A stretch of 40,224 nucleotides of DNA from Ruminococcus sp. (GTDB lineage: Bacteria; Bacillota; Clostridia; Oscillospirales; Acutalibacteraceae): assembly GCA_017456845.1 (NCBI GenBank), contig JAFTIP010000016.1, positions 1 to 40,224 of the forward strand, written 5' to 3'. A model generated the notes under the pieces. The model was not told the origin of the DNA, made no database searches, and worked only from the letters and a program-made list of their open reading frames with translations. The translations under genes and the position numbers were made by a program. Below are positions 1-8,115 of the stretch, piece after piece; position 1 is the stretch's first letter, and the number at the start of each line of letters is the position of its first letter.

Positions 1-230
1 ATGCTTCAAAGGCAGAGTTCTATGAGGATTTTATGCTTTACACAATTTTTTCCGTACTTTCCTTTGAGCTTATTTACGCTATGGGAGCCGTAGTTTTTTC
101 TCAGAAATGTGATTTTTCCACGCAAGACCAGCTTGAAATAATGAGACTTTTTTCCTCAGAAATAGAGTATTCCGACCAAAACCTTGATATAATTCTAAAC
201 GAACTGGAAAAAGTAGTTTTTGGCTATTGA
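1..230 (+). CDS. C-terminal end of a FliB-like lysine-N-methylase (partial)
   Basis: The reading frame is open from the left edge (frame starting at base 3) to a TGA at 228-230, so this is the 3' end of a gene, about 75 codons visible. The tail resembles the end of the flagellin lysine-N-methylase (FliB) family: a helical segment followed by a stretch reading ...MRLFSSEIEYSDQNLDIIL, similar to the family's typical 'SREIEHSDENLE' ending. The catalytic Cys-rich part would lie off the window. Family identity is inferred from a short tail only; a different helical protein is possible. Confidence 0.45.
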   Translation, partial: ASKAEFYEDFMLYTIFSVLSFELIYAMGAVVFSQKCDFSTQDQLEIMRLFSSEIEYSDQNLDIILNELEKVVFGY

Positions 231-255
231 ATTTATATCCTTTTGGATTTATAAT
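227..255 (+). promoter_or_regulatory. Promoter for mscS
   Basis: TTGAAT (227-232), 17-bp spacer, TATAAT (250-255), 30 bp before the MscS start. The -35 box overlaps the stop codon of the upstream gene. Confidence 0.6.
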
Positions 256-284
256 ATTTATAAAATATATAAGGAGATGTATTT

Positions 285-1094
285 ATGGACTGGAACGCAC
301 TTTGGACCAAGCTTGTAGAGCTTGGCTCAACCTGGGGTATTAAGCTGTTGGCAGCTATTATCGTTCTTATTGTAGGCATCAAACTCATTGGTGCTCTTAC
401 AAAATGGATCAAAAAATCCCCTAAGCTTGATAAGCTTGACACAAGCCTTCGTTCTTTCTTAGGAAGTTTTTCAAAAATTGCACTTTACATAGTTCTTGTA
501 ATTACTGTGGCTATGATAATGGGCATACCTGCAACCTCTTTCATAACAATTCTCGCTTCCTGCGGTGTTGCCATAGGTCTTGCTTTACAGGGCTCACTTT
601 CTAACTTTGCAGGCGGAATTATGATTCTTCTCTTCAAGCCTTTTAAAGTCGGCGACTACATTGAGGCAAGCGGTGAAAGCGGCACAGTTGAAGAAATCAC
701 CGTAGTATATACAGTGCTTTTAACCCCTGACAACAAACGTATTACTATTCCTAACGGCTCGCTTACAAACTCAGTTATTGAGAACTACTCTGCAGAAAAA
801 ACCAGAAGGGTTGACCTAAAGTTTACCACAGCTTATACTGCTGATATTGAAACCGTTAAGAAAATTCTTACCGAGGTTGCCGAAAGCCACCCCAAGGCTC
901 TTTCTGACCCTGCCCCCTTTATAAGACTTTCTGAACACTCAGACAGTGCACTTACTTATACAGTACGCATCTGGTGCAACAACGAAGATTACTGGGATGT
1001 TAACTTTGACACTATCGAAAAAGTGAAAGAAGCCTTCGACAAGAACGGTATTGAAATTCCCTATCCCCAGCTTGACGTACACCTTAATAAATAA
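285..1094 (+). CDS. mscS: Small-conductance mechanosensitive channel, MscS family
   Basis: A 269-residue inner membrane channel that opens on membrane tension and releases solutes on osmotic downshock. Three N-terminal transmembrane segments are visible (about 19-43, 63-82 and 88-115). The third is the Gly/Ala-rich pore helix (GVAIGLALQGSLSNFAGG), followed by the hallmark FKVGDYIEASGESGTVEEI beta domain and an alpha/beta C-terminal domain. Length matches minimal MscS proteins. The start is set by AAGGAGATG 9 bp upstream. It has its own promoter and ends before a bidirectional hairpin shared with the convergent symporter gene. Confidence 0.95.
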   Translation: MDWNALWTKLVELGSTWGIKLLAAIIVLIVGIKLIGALTKWIKKSPKLDKLDTSLRSFLGSFSKIALYIVLVITVAMIMGIPATSFITILASCGVAIGLALQGSLSNFAGGIMILLFKPFKVGDYIEASGESGTVEEITVVYTVLLTPDNKRITIPNGSLTNSVIENYSAEKTRRVDLKFTTAYTADIETVKKILTEVAESHPKALSDPAPFIRLSEHSDSALTYTVRIWCNNEDYWDVNFDTIEKVKEAFDKNGIEIPYPQLDVHLNK

Positions 1095-1121
1095 TTCGAG
1101 TTTGGTGAATTATTAGGTTAT

Positions 1122-1167
1122 GTGGCACGCTTGCGATTGTAACACTATTAAATCGGAGCGCAGTGTC
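1122..1167. repeat. Imperfect inverted repeat between mscS and agcS
   Basis: CACGCTTGCGATT (left) and AAATCGGAGCGCAGTG (right) pair imperfectly around an 11-nt loop. It could be a decayed palindromic repeat; no second copy was seen in the window. Confidence 0.3.
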
Positions 1168-1203
1168 CCTCACTTATTACTTCTTCACAATATATGTTAC
1201 TTA

Positions 1204-1234
1204 AAATCCCCGTCGATTTTCTCGACGGGGATTT
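1204..1234. terminator. Bidirectional terminator hairpin mscS/agcS
   Basis: Perfect 13-bp stem AAATCCCCGTCGA / TCGACGGGGATTT with a 5-nt loop. It lies between convergent genes, 2 bp past the agcS stop, with T-rich tracts on both sides. Confidence 0.8.
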
Positions 1235-1236
1235 GC

Positions 1237-2565
1237 TTATTCTATTTCTTTTTTTAGCACAAAAAGTGCGGCGGTATTCGGCACCACCAAAAGCACATTC
1301 ACCGTATCGGCTATGCTCCACACAAGTTCGGAATTTACAGAGGCAGCCACCAAAACCGCCGCTACCCAAAGCACACGGTAAAGCTTAACCCCCCTAAACC
1401 CCAGCACAAATTCAATACACCTTTCTCCTATATACGACCAGCCGATTATCGTGGAAAAAGCAAATGTAATAAGCCCGAAGAAAAGCACAGGTCTGCCCAC
1501 ATATGGCAAGGTGTCAAAGGCGAGGTTTGCCAGCAGGTCGCCGTCGGTTTTCAAAGCTTCGGCGGGATTTGCCAGCATTGCCGACACTATGGCTAACCCT
1601 GTCATCATACAGACCACGGCTGTATCCCAAAAAGCCGCAGTCATTGCAATATAAGAAAGGTTTTTGTGGTTATCCCCCTCTGCCGCAGCCGACACAACCG
1701 AGGTTGTACCTACACCCGCCTCGTTAGAGAAAAGCCCCCTTGCCATACCGAAGCGGCAAGCTGTCATGACTGTAGAACCAACAAAACCGCCGAATGCTGC
1801 TTTTTTTGAAAAAGCAGATGTTATTATAAGGCTTAAAGCCTCACCTAAATACGCCCTGTTAACAATTATTATTCCCACACAGGCAAGCATATAGGCAATT
1901 GCCATAAAAGGCACCAACACCTGACACACGCTACCTACCGACTTTACTCCGCCCATAATTACCAAAGCCGTTAGCACGGCCGCTATAACTCCGACGGTAA
2001 CTGTAACAAAGTTAAGCTCTATGGCTGATTCTGGCTTTTCTATTCTAAAAAAACCATGTACAGCAGTAGAAACTGCATTTCCCTGCAGCATTGCTCCTGT
2101 AATAAGTCCGCCTAATGACGCCGCAACGGCATAGAAAACGCCCAGCCACTTTGAGCTCATTCCTCGGCTCATATAATACATAGGGCCACCTACAAAATGC
2201 CCGTCTTTGTTTTTTACCCTGTATTTTAAGGAAAGCAACGACTCCGAATACATAGTAGCAATTCCTAAAAATCCTGTTACAAGGCACCAGAAAAGAGAGC
2301 CTGCACCGCCTAAAGAAATAGCGGCACCTATGCCGATAATATTGCCTGTGCCTAAGGTTGAAGCAAGAGTGGTACAAAGAGTCTGGAAGGGGCTTATGTT
2401 TTTGCCGCATTCACCGCTACCTTCAAATGAAAGTTTAATACCCGTAAAAAGTTTTTTCTGAACGAAACCTGTTTTAAAAGTAAAAAACAAATGTGTAAAA
2501 AGCAAAAAAGCTATCATCGGGAAACCCCAAAGATAGCTGTTAAGCGTGGTAAAAAAAGTATTCAT
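1237..2565 (-). CDS. Sodium:alanine/glycine symporter, AgcS family
   Basis: A 442-residue polytopic membrane protein that imports alanine or glycine with Na+. The AgcS family signatures are clear: TLASTLGTGNIIGIGAAISL near residue 65, then GGPMYYMSRG near 127, and a later FSNEAGVGTTSVVSAAAEG segment. Length is typical (440-470). The start ATG is preceded by a GAGGGTG-type site. It lies 43 bp downstream of citrate synthase on the same strand with no terminator seen between, so the two are probably cotranscribed. Substrate choice between alanine and glycine cannot be read from sequence. Confidence 0.93.
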   Translation of the reverse strand: MNTFFTTLNSYLWGFPMIAFLLFTHLFFTFKTGFVQKKLFTGIKLSFEGSGECGKNISPFQTLCTTLASTLGTGNIIGIGAAISLGGAGSLFWCLVTGFLGIATMYSESLLSLKYRVKNKDGHFVGGPMYYMSRGMSSKWLGVFYAVAASLGGLITGAMLQGNAVSTAVHGFFRIEKPESAIELNFVTVTVGVIAAVLTALVIMGGVKSVGSVCQVLVPFMAIAYMLACVGIIIVNRAYLGEALSLIITSAFSKKAAFGGFVGSTVMTACRFGMARGLFSNEAGVGTTSVVSAAAEGDNHKNLSYIAMTAAFWDTAVVCMMTGLAIVSAMLANPAEALKTDGDLLANLAFDTLPYVGRPVLFFGLITFAFSTIIGWSYIGERCIEFVLGFRGVKLYRVLWVAAVLVAASVNSELVWSIADTVNVLLVVPNTAALFVLKKEIE

Positions 2566-2608
2566 CGCACCCTCACAGGTTAAGAATTACTTTTTTATTC
2601 CTTATTTT

Positions 2609-3982
2609 TTATTTTCTGTCCTCTAATTTTACGTAGTCCTTCTCAACGCAAACACTCATATATGCAGGACGGATAATCTTGCCTGCATTAATAAGCTCTT
2701 CCATTCTGTGAGCAGACCAACCGGCGATTCTTGCAATAGCGAAAAGAGGTGTGTAAAGCTCAGTGGGAAGTCCCAGCATACTGTAAAGGAAACCGCTGTA
2801 GAAGTCAACGTTGGCAGAAACGCCCTTGTAAATCTTCTTTTCCTCGGCAATAATCACGGGAGCCAACTCCTCAACCTTTGCGTAAAGGTTAAACTCCTTC
2901 ATTGAGTCAGACTCAATTGCCAAACGCTCAACATAACGCTTAAGCACCTTTGCTCTGGGGTCAGAGATTGAATAAACCGCATGACCCATACCATAGATAA
3001 GGCCTGCCTTGTCGTAGGCTTCTTTATGTAAAAGCTTTCTGAGGTAATCCTTAATTTCTTCCTCATCTTCCCAGTTTTTAACCGTAGCCTTAAGCTCGTT
3101 AAACATACCTACAACCTTAGCATTGGCACCGCCGTGCTTAGGACCCTTAAGGGAAGAAAGAGCCGCAGCAATAGCAGAGTAAGTATCAGTTCCGGAGGAG
3201 GTTACAACCCTTGTGGTAAAGGTAGAGTTGTTACCGCCGCCGTGCTCTGCATGAAGAACAAGAGCGATATCAAGCACCTTAGCCTCTAAGGCTGTGTATT
3301 CCTTATTGGGTCTGAGCATTCTTAAGATGTTTTCAGCTGTAGAAAGCTCCAGCTTAGGATTATGGATGTAAAGGCTCTTGCCCTGTGCATAATGATTATA
3401 TGCGTGATAACCGTAAACCGAAAGCAGGGGGAAAATTGAAATAAGCTGTAAGCACTGACGAAGAACGTTCTCAAGAGTAATATCGTTAGCGTTTGAATCG
3501 TAACAGAAAAGTGTGAGCACGCTTCGAGCCAAAGTGTTCATCATATCAGCACTGGGAGCTTTCATAACAACGTCGCGTACAAAGTTTTTAGGAAGAGTTC
3601 TGTAGCTTGCAAGAAGCTTTTTGAAGTCTTCCATTTGCTCTTTATTGGGAAGCTCGCCGAACAAAAGAAGATAAATTGTTTCTTCAAAGCCGAAGCGGTT
3701 GTCAGAAGCAAAGCCCTCAATAAGGTCGTTGATATTATAGCCTCTGTAAAAAAGCTTGCCGTCTGTGGGCACAGCCTCGCCGTCAACAATTTTGTTCTGC
3801 CTGATTTCAGATACATCAGTAAGTCCTGTAAGTACACCCTTACCCTTAAGGTCTCTGAGGCCGCGCATTACATTGTGCTTTCCGTAAAGAGTGGGGTCAA
3901 TCTGAGAGTTCTGTACACATTTCTCACAAAGATTTTTCACCTCTTCAGAAGTAACGGAGTATTCGTTGGTTAAAGTATTCAC
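2609..3982 (-). CDS. gltA: Citrate synthase
   Basis: Condenses oxaloacetate and acetyl-CoA to citrate; here probably serving glutamate synthesis rather than a full TCA cycle. Conserved elements are LHAEHGGGNNSTFTTRVV (active-site His), GPKHGGAN, GMGHAVYSISDPRA and SANVDFYSGFLYSMLGL. Length is about 457 residues, with an N-terminal extension usual for the clostridial form. Start choice: a GTG at 3991 lies only 2 nt from the AAAGG site, whereas the in-frame GTG at 3982 lies 11 nt away, so I prefer 3982; both are imperfect. A promoter about 110 bp upstream gives a long leader containing a small hairpin (CCGCTT/AAGCGG). Confidence 0.95.
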   Translation of the reverse strand: MNTLTNEYSVTSEEVKNLCEKCVQNSQIDPTLYGKHNVMRGLRDLKGKGVLTGLTDVSEIRQNKIVDGEAVPTDGKLFYRGYNINDLIEGFASDNRFGFEETIYLLLFGELPNKEQMEDFKKLLASYRTLPKNFVRDVVMKAPSADMMNTLARSVLTLFCYDSNANDITLENVLRQCLQLISIFPLLSVYGYHAYNHYAQGKSLYIHNPKLELSTAENILRMLRPNKEYTALEAKVLDIALVLHAEHGGGNNSTFTTRVVTSSGTDTYSAIAAALSSLKGPKHGGANAKVVGMFNELKATVKNWEDEEEIKDYLRKLLHKEAYDKAGLIYGMGHAVYSISDPRAKVLKRYVERLAIESDSMKEFNLYAKVEELAPVIIAEEKKIYKGVSANVDFYSGFLYSMLGLPTELYTPLFAIARIAGWSAHRMEELINAGKIIRPAYMSVCVEKDYVKLEDRK

Positions 3983-4094
3983 AGCAATCACTACCTTTCT
4001 TTTTAACTTTCTTTTCTTTTTTCAGCATCTTCATATACCTGCCGCTTGCTGTGACTAAGCGGACTTAAAATATACTCAATCATATATATGACTT

Positions 4095-4124
4095 ATTTTA
4101 CCATAACATACTGCATAAAATCAA
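4095..4124 (-). promoter_or_regulatory. Promoter for citrate synthase
   Basis: On the minus strand TTGATT (4124-4119), 18-bp spacer, TAAAAT (4100-4095), leaving a leader of roughly 100 nt before the start codon. Confidence 0.55.
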
Positions 4125-4214
4125 GTTTTATTTCTAAATAATAAAAAACATTAACACCTTTTGCATAATTGGTTTTAAAATTATTCATTTTTCGTTATTT
4201 TTTACAGTATTCTG

Positions 4215-5051
4215 TCAGTTTTCGAAGAGTTCGGGGTGGAGTCTTGCGTAGTGAAAAATATACTGCTGTGCAATTCCTGCAAACTCGCCAAAGTCTGAAC
4301 CCGTAAAATCCGGGAATAAAACCGCCATAGCACGCTTCATCCATACGTCCATAGGAAATCCGCTAAGCTTATGAAAACCATATAAAAGCACGCAGTCTGC
4401 TACCTTACTTCCAACGCCCTTTATTTTCATAAGCTCAGCTTTGGCTTCGTCATAGCTGAGAGAATCCATAGTCATTAAATCAACCTCGCCGTTTAATACC
4501 TTTTTCACGGCATCAGCAATATACTTTGCCCTGAAGCCTGCCCTTATGGGTGCTAAATCCTCAACAGTAAGCCTACCTAAAGCCTCAGCAGTGGGGAAAG
4601 CATATACGCCCTTTTCTATTTCTTCACCGCAAAGCTCACAAAGCCTTTCCACAATGCCTGAAATCCTTTTAATGTTGTTATTCTGGGAAATAATAAATGA
4701 AATCAGAGCTTCAAAGGGCTCCTGCTTTAAAATACGAATTCCCGGGGCAAATTTTGCAGCTTCTTTTAAGGTAGGATGAAGCTTGCTTAAATCCTCTTTA
4801 ATCTTGCCGTAATCAAGCTCTAAATCAAAGTAGCTTTTCCAGATATTTAAAAAATCCTCTTCACTTGTATATAGAATAAAGGTATCATCTGTTTTGCTTA
4901 ACACAATAACCCTGCCAAAGGCTACTCCTAAAAACGAGCCGTCGGCATTCTCTTTAAAGCGAAAGCACTGACCGCACGTCAAGGTATCTTTAAGCTCGAA
5001 ATCCGAAAGTCCGTAAACCTCTATTCTGTCTTCTAAAACTTTATAATTCAT
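4215..5051 (-). CDS. 8-oxoguanine DNA glycosylase, OGG1-like
   Basis: A 278-residue bifunctional base-excision repair glycosylase/AP lyase that removes oxidised guanine. The N-terminal OGG_N domain carries GQCFRF (27-32) and SQNNNIKRI (122-130). The helix-hairpin-helix KGVGSKVADC (211-220) contains the catalytic Lys216, and FPMDVW supplies catalytic Asp235. The ATG at 5051 is chosen over an upstream in-frame TTG at 5081 because AAAGGCGGG lies just before it. It is transcribed divergently from the DUF6062 gene (73 bp between), and no terminator was seen before the citrate synthase promoter region. Confidence 0.9.
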   Translation of the reverse strand: MNYKVLEDRIEVYGLSDFELKDTLTCGQCFRFKENADGSFLGVAFGRVIVLSKTDDTFILYTSEEDFLNIWKSYFDLELDYGKIKEDLSKLHPTLKEAAKFAPGIRILKQEPFEALISFIISQNNNIKRISGIVERLCELCGEEIEKGVYAFPTAEALGRLTVEDLAPIRAGFRAKYIADAVKKVLNGEVDLMTMDSLSYDEAKAELMKIKGVGSKVADCVLLYGFHKLSGFPMDVWMKRAMAVLFPDFTGSDFGEFAGIAQQYIFHYARLHPELFEN

Positions 5052-5064
5052 TTTTATTCCCGCC

Positions 5065-5094
5065 TTTACTTTACAAAACAAAGTATGCTATACT
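5065..5094 (+). promoter_or_regulatory. Promoter for the DUF6062 gene
   Basis: TTTACT (5065-5070), 18-bp spacer, TATACT (5089-5094), about 30 bp before the start codon. Confidence 0.45.
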
Positions 5095-5124
5095 ATATCT
5101 AAAATTATCCTTAGGAGAAGTGTT

Positions 5125-5817
5125 ATGAAAGAAACTATATGCACCATACCTATTAACGATATTTTTAATCTTCACGATGGCTGTCCTTTCTGCCGTATGT
5201 ACGAGATGCTTGAAAATCAGTACGCCACCTTTATTACAGGCTCGGCCATGATGGACCCCGAGACCAGAGTTGCCACAAATAAAAAGGGCTTTTGCCCAAG
5301 GCATTTTGAAAAAATAGTTGAAGTAGGCAAACGCCTTCCTGTGGCTCTTATTTTAGAAACTCACCTTGACTTTATCGACAAGGAAATACTGCCAAAAAAA
5401 GCAGGCAAGCCCGACAAAAAGGCTTTACACAAGATAGAAGAAATTACCGATAGTTGCTATATCTGCGACCGAATCCAGTTTGACATCCAGCATTTTCTGC
5501 AGACGGTATTCGTTGAATGGGCAAACTCGGAGGAGTTTAAAAAGCTTTACAAAAGTCAGGACTTCATTTGCCTCAGGCACTACACCGAGGTAATGAAATA
5601 CGCAAATGCAAAAATGCCCTCAAAACACCTTACTGATTTTCATAAAGATACGCTGAATCTTACAAGGAACTACCTTGACATTCTTAAGTCCGACACCACC
5701 CATTTTTGCCGTATGTTTGATTATCAAAACCGCGGTGCCGACTGGGGCAACAGCAAAGACGCCATTGAGCGTGACATAAAGTTCCTTTCAGGATATCTCG
5801 ACAGATTAGCCACCTGA
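5125..5817 (+). CDS. DUF6062 family protein with duplicated CxxC/CxxH motifs
   Basis: A 230-residue soluble protein of unknown function that I place in DUF6062, a Firmicutes family. It contains an internal duplication. The first unit has Cys20-x2-Cys23 and then Cys57-x2-His60; the second has Cys111-x2-Cys114 and then Cys149-x2-His152. The spacing inside the units is nearly equal (33 and 34 residues), which suggests two metal (zinc) sites in pseudo-twofold symmetry. No signal peptide or membrane segment. The start is set by TAGGAGAAG. The stop codon lies inside a degenerate palindromic repeat, so the last residues may come from that repeat. Confidence 0.75.
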   Translation: MKETICTIPINDIFNLHDGCPFCRMYEMLENQYATFITGSAMMDPETRVATNKKGFCPRHFEKIVEVGKRLPVALILETHLDFIDKEILPKKAGKPDKKALHKIEEITDSCYICDRIQFDIQHFLQTVFVEWANSEEFKKLYKSQDFICLRHYTEVMKYANAKMPSKHLTDFHKDTLNLTRNYLDILKSDTTHFCRMFDYQNRGADWGNSKDAIERDIKFLSGYLDRLAT

Positions 5818-5887
5818 GGGCAATTCCGCCTTTGAAAATACTCCTATAAACGAAAACTTTCATCAACGGCGGGCAAATAACAAATTA
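5809..5887 (+). repeat. Degenerate palindromic repeat, family 2, copy 1
   Basis: Begins GCCACCTGAGGGCA, passes CCGCC, and ends near AACGGCGGGC plus AACAAAT. Similar in order and length to 38351-38430 and to the reverse strand of 25769-25836. It overlaps the last codons and stop of the preceding gene. Confidence 0.5.
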
Positions 5888-5953
5888 TATTCCCACCACA
5901 GGTGCTACCTAAACTATTCAATCTTTACTATTAACTTTTCACTCAAATAAAAC

Positions 5954-5973
5954 GCTCCCCTTTGCAGGGGAGC
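5954..5973 (-). terminator. Terminator of the AraC-type gene
   Basis: GCTCCCC / GGGGAGC, 7-bp stem with a 6-nt loop, followed on the minus strand by GTTTTATTT. Confidence 0.65.
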
Positions 5974-5988
5974 AACTGGTTTTGTTTG

Positions 5989-6867
5989 TCATATTCTGCG
6001 GATTTCAGAAATTGAGGGTACGTCGTGATACTGCTTTATGTACTCGCTTAAAGTGCAATTATAAACACTCTTAAAAGCGGCAATAAATGCCTTAACGCTG
6101 GGAAAGCCATTCTCTAAAGCTGCCCTTGTTTCTGAAATACCTGAGGTCTGAATATCCCTTAAAGCATTTTCAAGCCTTACAAGGTTTAAGTACTGCTTAA
6201 AGGTTTTGCGGGTATTTTGCTTGAAATAACGAGAGAAATATGTGGGAGTAAGACCAACGTGAGACGCAATTTCGCCTAAAGTAATGCGTTCCTTGTAATT
6301 AAGCTTAATAAAATCGATTGCTTTTTTGGCGTATTCAAGCTCTTCGTGCTCAGGGGTTATCTGGGTACGGGTTCTTTCTTCCTTGCAGGAAACGAAAAGA
6401 TGCACAAGTATCTGAGACATTGAGGTTGAAATTTTAAGGTCAGAAAACTCCGTCTGGTCCTGAGTTTCCTCCACAATTTCCTTTAAAAGCTTGGTAATCT
6501 CAGCCTTGGCGGCGGCACTCTTGTTTACGTTGAAATTATAGGACTCAAAATCATCAAAGTATGCCTTAATGAAATTGTAGGAAAACTGAACGCAAAGGTA
6601 CTTTACGTTCTCTTGCGGAAGCTTACCGCAGGTCTGGTGAATATCGTCGTTATTAATAACAATAAAATCACCATCGGTAAGGTCATTGTCCACGCCGTTT
6701 ATCATAACCCAGAAGTTACCTTTGATTATGTAAATAATTTCAATATTTTTGTGCCAATGCTTATTGGTGTAGCACTCCTGTCCGGGCTTGTCAAAAAGAA
6801 CTACCTTACCCGGCAAATTATCATCCGCAGATATAATTTCGTACTTATAGCGGTAATTTTTAGGCAT
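5989..6867 (-). CDS. AraC family transcriptional regulator with cupin sensor domain
   Basis: A 292-residue regulator. The N-terminal cupin-like domain (about 20-100: HWHKNIEIIYIIKGN, then DGDFIVINNDDIHQT) probably binds a small ligand, often a sugar in this family. The C-terminal pair of helix-turn-helix motifs (about 190-285: ITLGEIASHVGLTPTYFSRYFK) binds DNA. The start follows TAAGGAGG with good spacing. It sits alone and faces away from the downstream lipoprotein gene across 185 bp. Ligand and targets are not evident. Confidence 0.92.
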   Translation of the reverse strand: MPKNYRYKYEIISADDNLPGKVVLFDKPGQECYTNKHWHKNIEIIYIIKGNFWVMINGVDNDLTDGDFIVINNDDIHQTCGKLPQENVKYLCVQFSYNFIKAYFDDFESYNFNVNKSAAAKAEITKLLKEIVEETQDQTEFSDLKISTSMSQILVHLFVSCKEERTRTQITPEHEELEYAKKAIDFIKLNYKERITLGEIASHVGLTPTYFSRYFKQNTRKTFKQYLNLVRLENALRDIQTSGISETRAALENGFPSVKAFIAAFKSVYNCTLSEYIKQYHDVPSISEIRRI

Positions 6868-6911
6868 AGCACTACCTCCTTATTACATTAATTTCAATAT
6901 CCTTATTTTAC

Positions 6912-6940
6912 ATTGTACCTAATAAGATAAATTTTGTATA
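6912..6940 (-). promoter_or_regulatory. Promoter for the AraC-type gene
   Basis: Minus strand TATACA (6940-6935), 17-bp spacer, TACAAT (6917-6912), 45 bp before the start. Confidence 0.5.
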
Positions 6941-7052
6941 CCCTTAATTTATCGTTAAAATATTTTTATATCCCTTTTTTATCTCAATATAATATAAAAT
7001 GTTAAATTATAACTGAATTATATCCAATTTTTTCCAGAAATCAGGTGTAATT

Positions 7053-8111
7053 TTGAAAAATAAGTTTCAATTTCTACTGTTGGCGTTTTTTATCTTGATA
7101 CTATTTATAATAAATGGATGCGATGTTCCTGTTTTTTTAACAGATTATTTAACGAAAAAATACGATGGGCTTACTGTGTCTTTTATAGACGTAGGTCAGG
7201 GTGATGCCACTTTGGTTGAATGCGGCGGCGAAGCAATGCTTATTGATGCAGGGCTGTACTCTGAAAAAGACAAAGTAACCTCTTACATTTCACAAAGAGG
7301 TATAGAAAGTCTTAAATACTGCGTGGCTACTCATCCTCATTCAGACCATATAGGTGGTATGAGCCAGGTTATATACCGATTTGACGTTGAAACCCTTGTG
7401 TATCCTCTGTGCGAAAACGACTCAGACTCTATGAACTATGTTCTCGATACCTGCGACGAAACCGGAGTCTCTTACTTTAATCCTGAGCCTATGGACACCC
7501 TGACCTTAGGAGATGCTACTTTAACGGTTCTTTCTCCCGAGGCTTACGCTGATTACGGAAATCTTAACAACAACTCCATTGTGCTTAAGCTTGAATACGG
7601 AAATACATCTTTCCTATTTATGGGTGACGCCGAAACCGAAGTTGAGAAAGAATTATTGAATAGCGGATACAACTTAAGTGCAGACGTGCTTAAATGCGGT
7701 CATCACGGAAGCTCAACAAGTTCATGTGCGGAGTTTATAAACACCGTTAACCCTATGGTCTCGGTTATTTCCTGCGGTAAAAACAACGATTACGGTCATC
7801 CCCATCGCGAAACCCTCAGCACCCTTAATAAGCGTGAAATTGAAGTTTACCGCACCGACCAACTTTCCTCTATCATTGCAAATTCTGACGGCAAAGCCAT
7901 TACTATTATGAGCAAAGACGAAGTTTTAAGCACTTTAACTGCCAAAGAGAGCTCCGAATACAGCTACACAGGCAACCTTAACAGCAAGATTTTTCACTCA
8001 AATGATTGCGAATCCCTTAAAGATATGAGCGAAAAAAACAAAATCAATTTTGTAAAAAGAGACGACGCAGTTTTAAAGGGTTACACCCCTTGTAAATCCT
8101 GCAATCCTTAA
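7053..8111 (+). CDS. ComEC-like metallo-beta-lactamase-fold lipoprotein
   Basis: A 352-residue exported protein. A lipoprotein signal (hydrophobic 6-20, lipobox INGC with Cys23) anchors it outside the membrane. The MBL domain opens with FIDVGQGDATLVE and carries the metal motif HPHSDH (94-99), then FMGDAE and GHHGS, as in the ComEC C-terminal domain, so it is probably a nuclease or phosphodiesterase. The last ~45 residues, with His315, Cys319, Cys347 and Cys350, resemble the small Ada-type metal-binding domain often found at the end of such proteins. The start is TTG, supported by CAGGTG 7 nt before it. The next gene begins 4 bp after its stop. Confidence 0.85.
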   Translation: MKNKFQFLLLAFFILILFIINGCDVPVFLTDYLTKKYDGLTVSFIDVGQGDATLVECGGEAMLIDAGLYSEKDKVTSYISQRGIESLKYCVATHPHSDHIGGMSQVIYRFDVETLVYPLCENDSDSMNYVLDTCDETGVSYFNPEPMDTLTLGDATLTVLSPEAYADYGNLNNNSIVLKLEYGNTSFLFMGDAETEVEKELLNSGYNLSADVLKCGHHGSSTSSCAEFINTVNPMVSVISCGKNNDYGHPHRETLSTLNKREIEVYRTDQLSSIIANSDGKAITIMSKDEVLSTLTAKESSEYSYTGNLNSKIFHSNDCESLKDMSEKNKINFVKRDDAVLKGYTPCKSCNP

Positions 8112-8115
8112 TGAT

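Noticed and set aside
1148-2461. Several plus-strand frames opposite the AgcS gene
   Set aside because: AgcS motifs occupy the minus strand throughout; the plus frames are low-complexity shadows.
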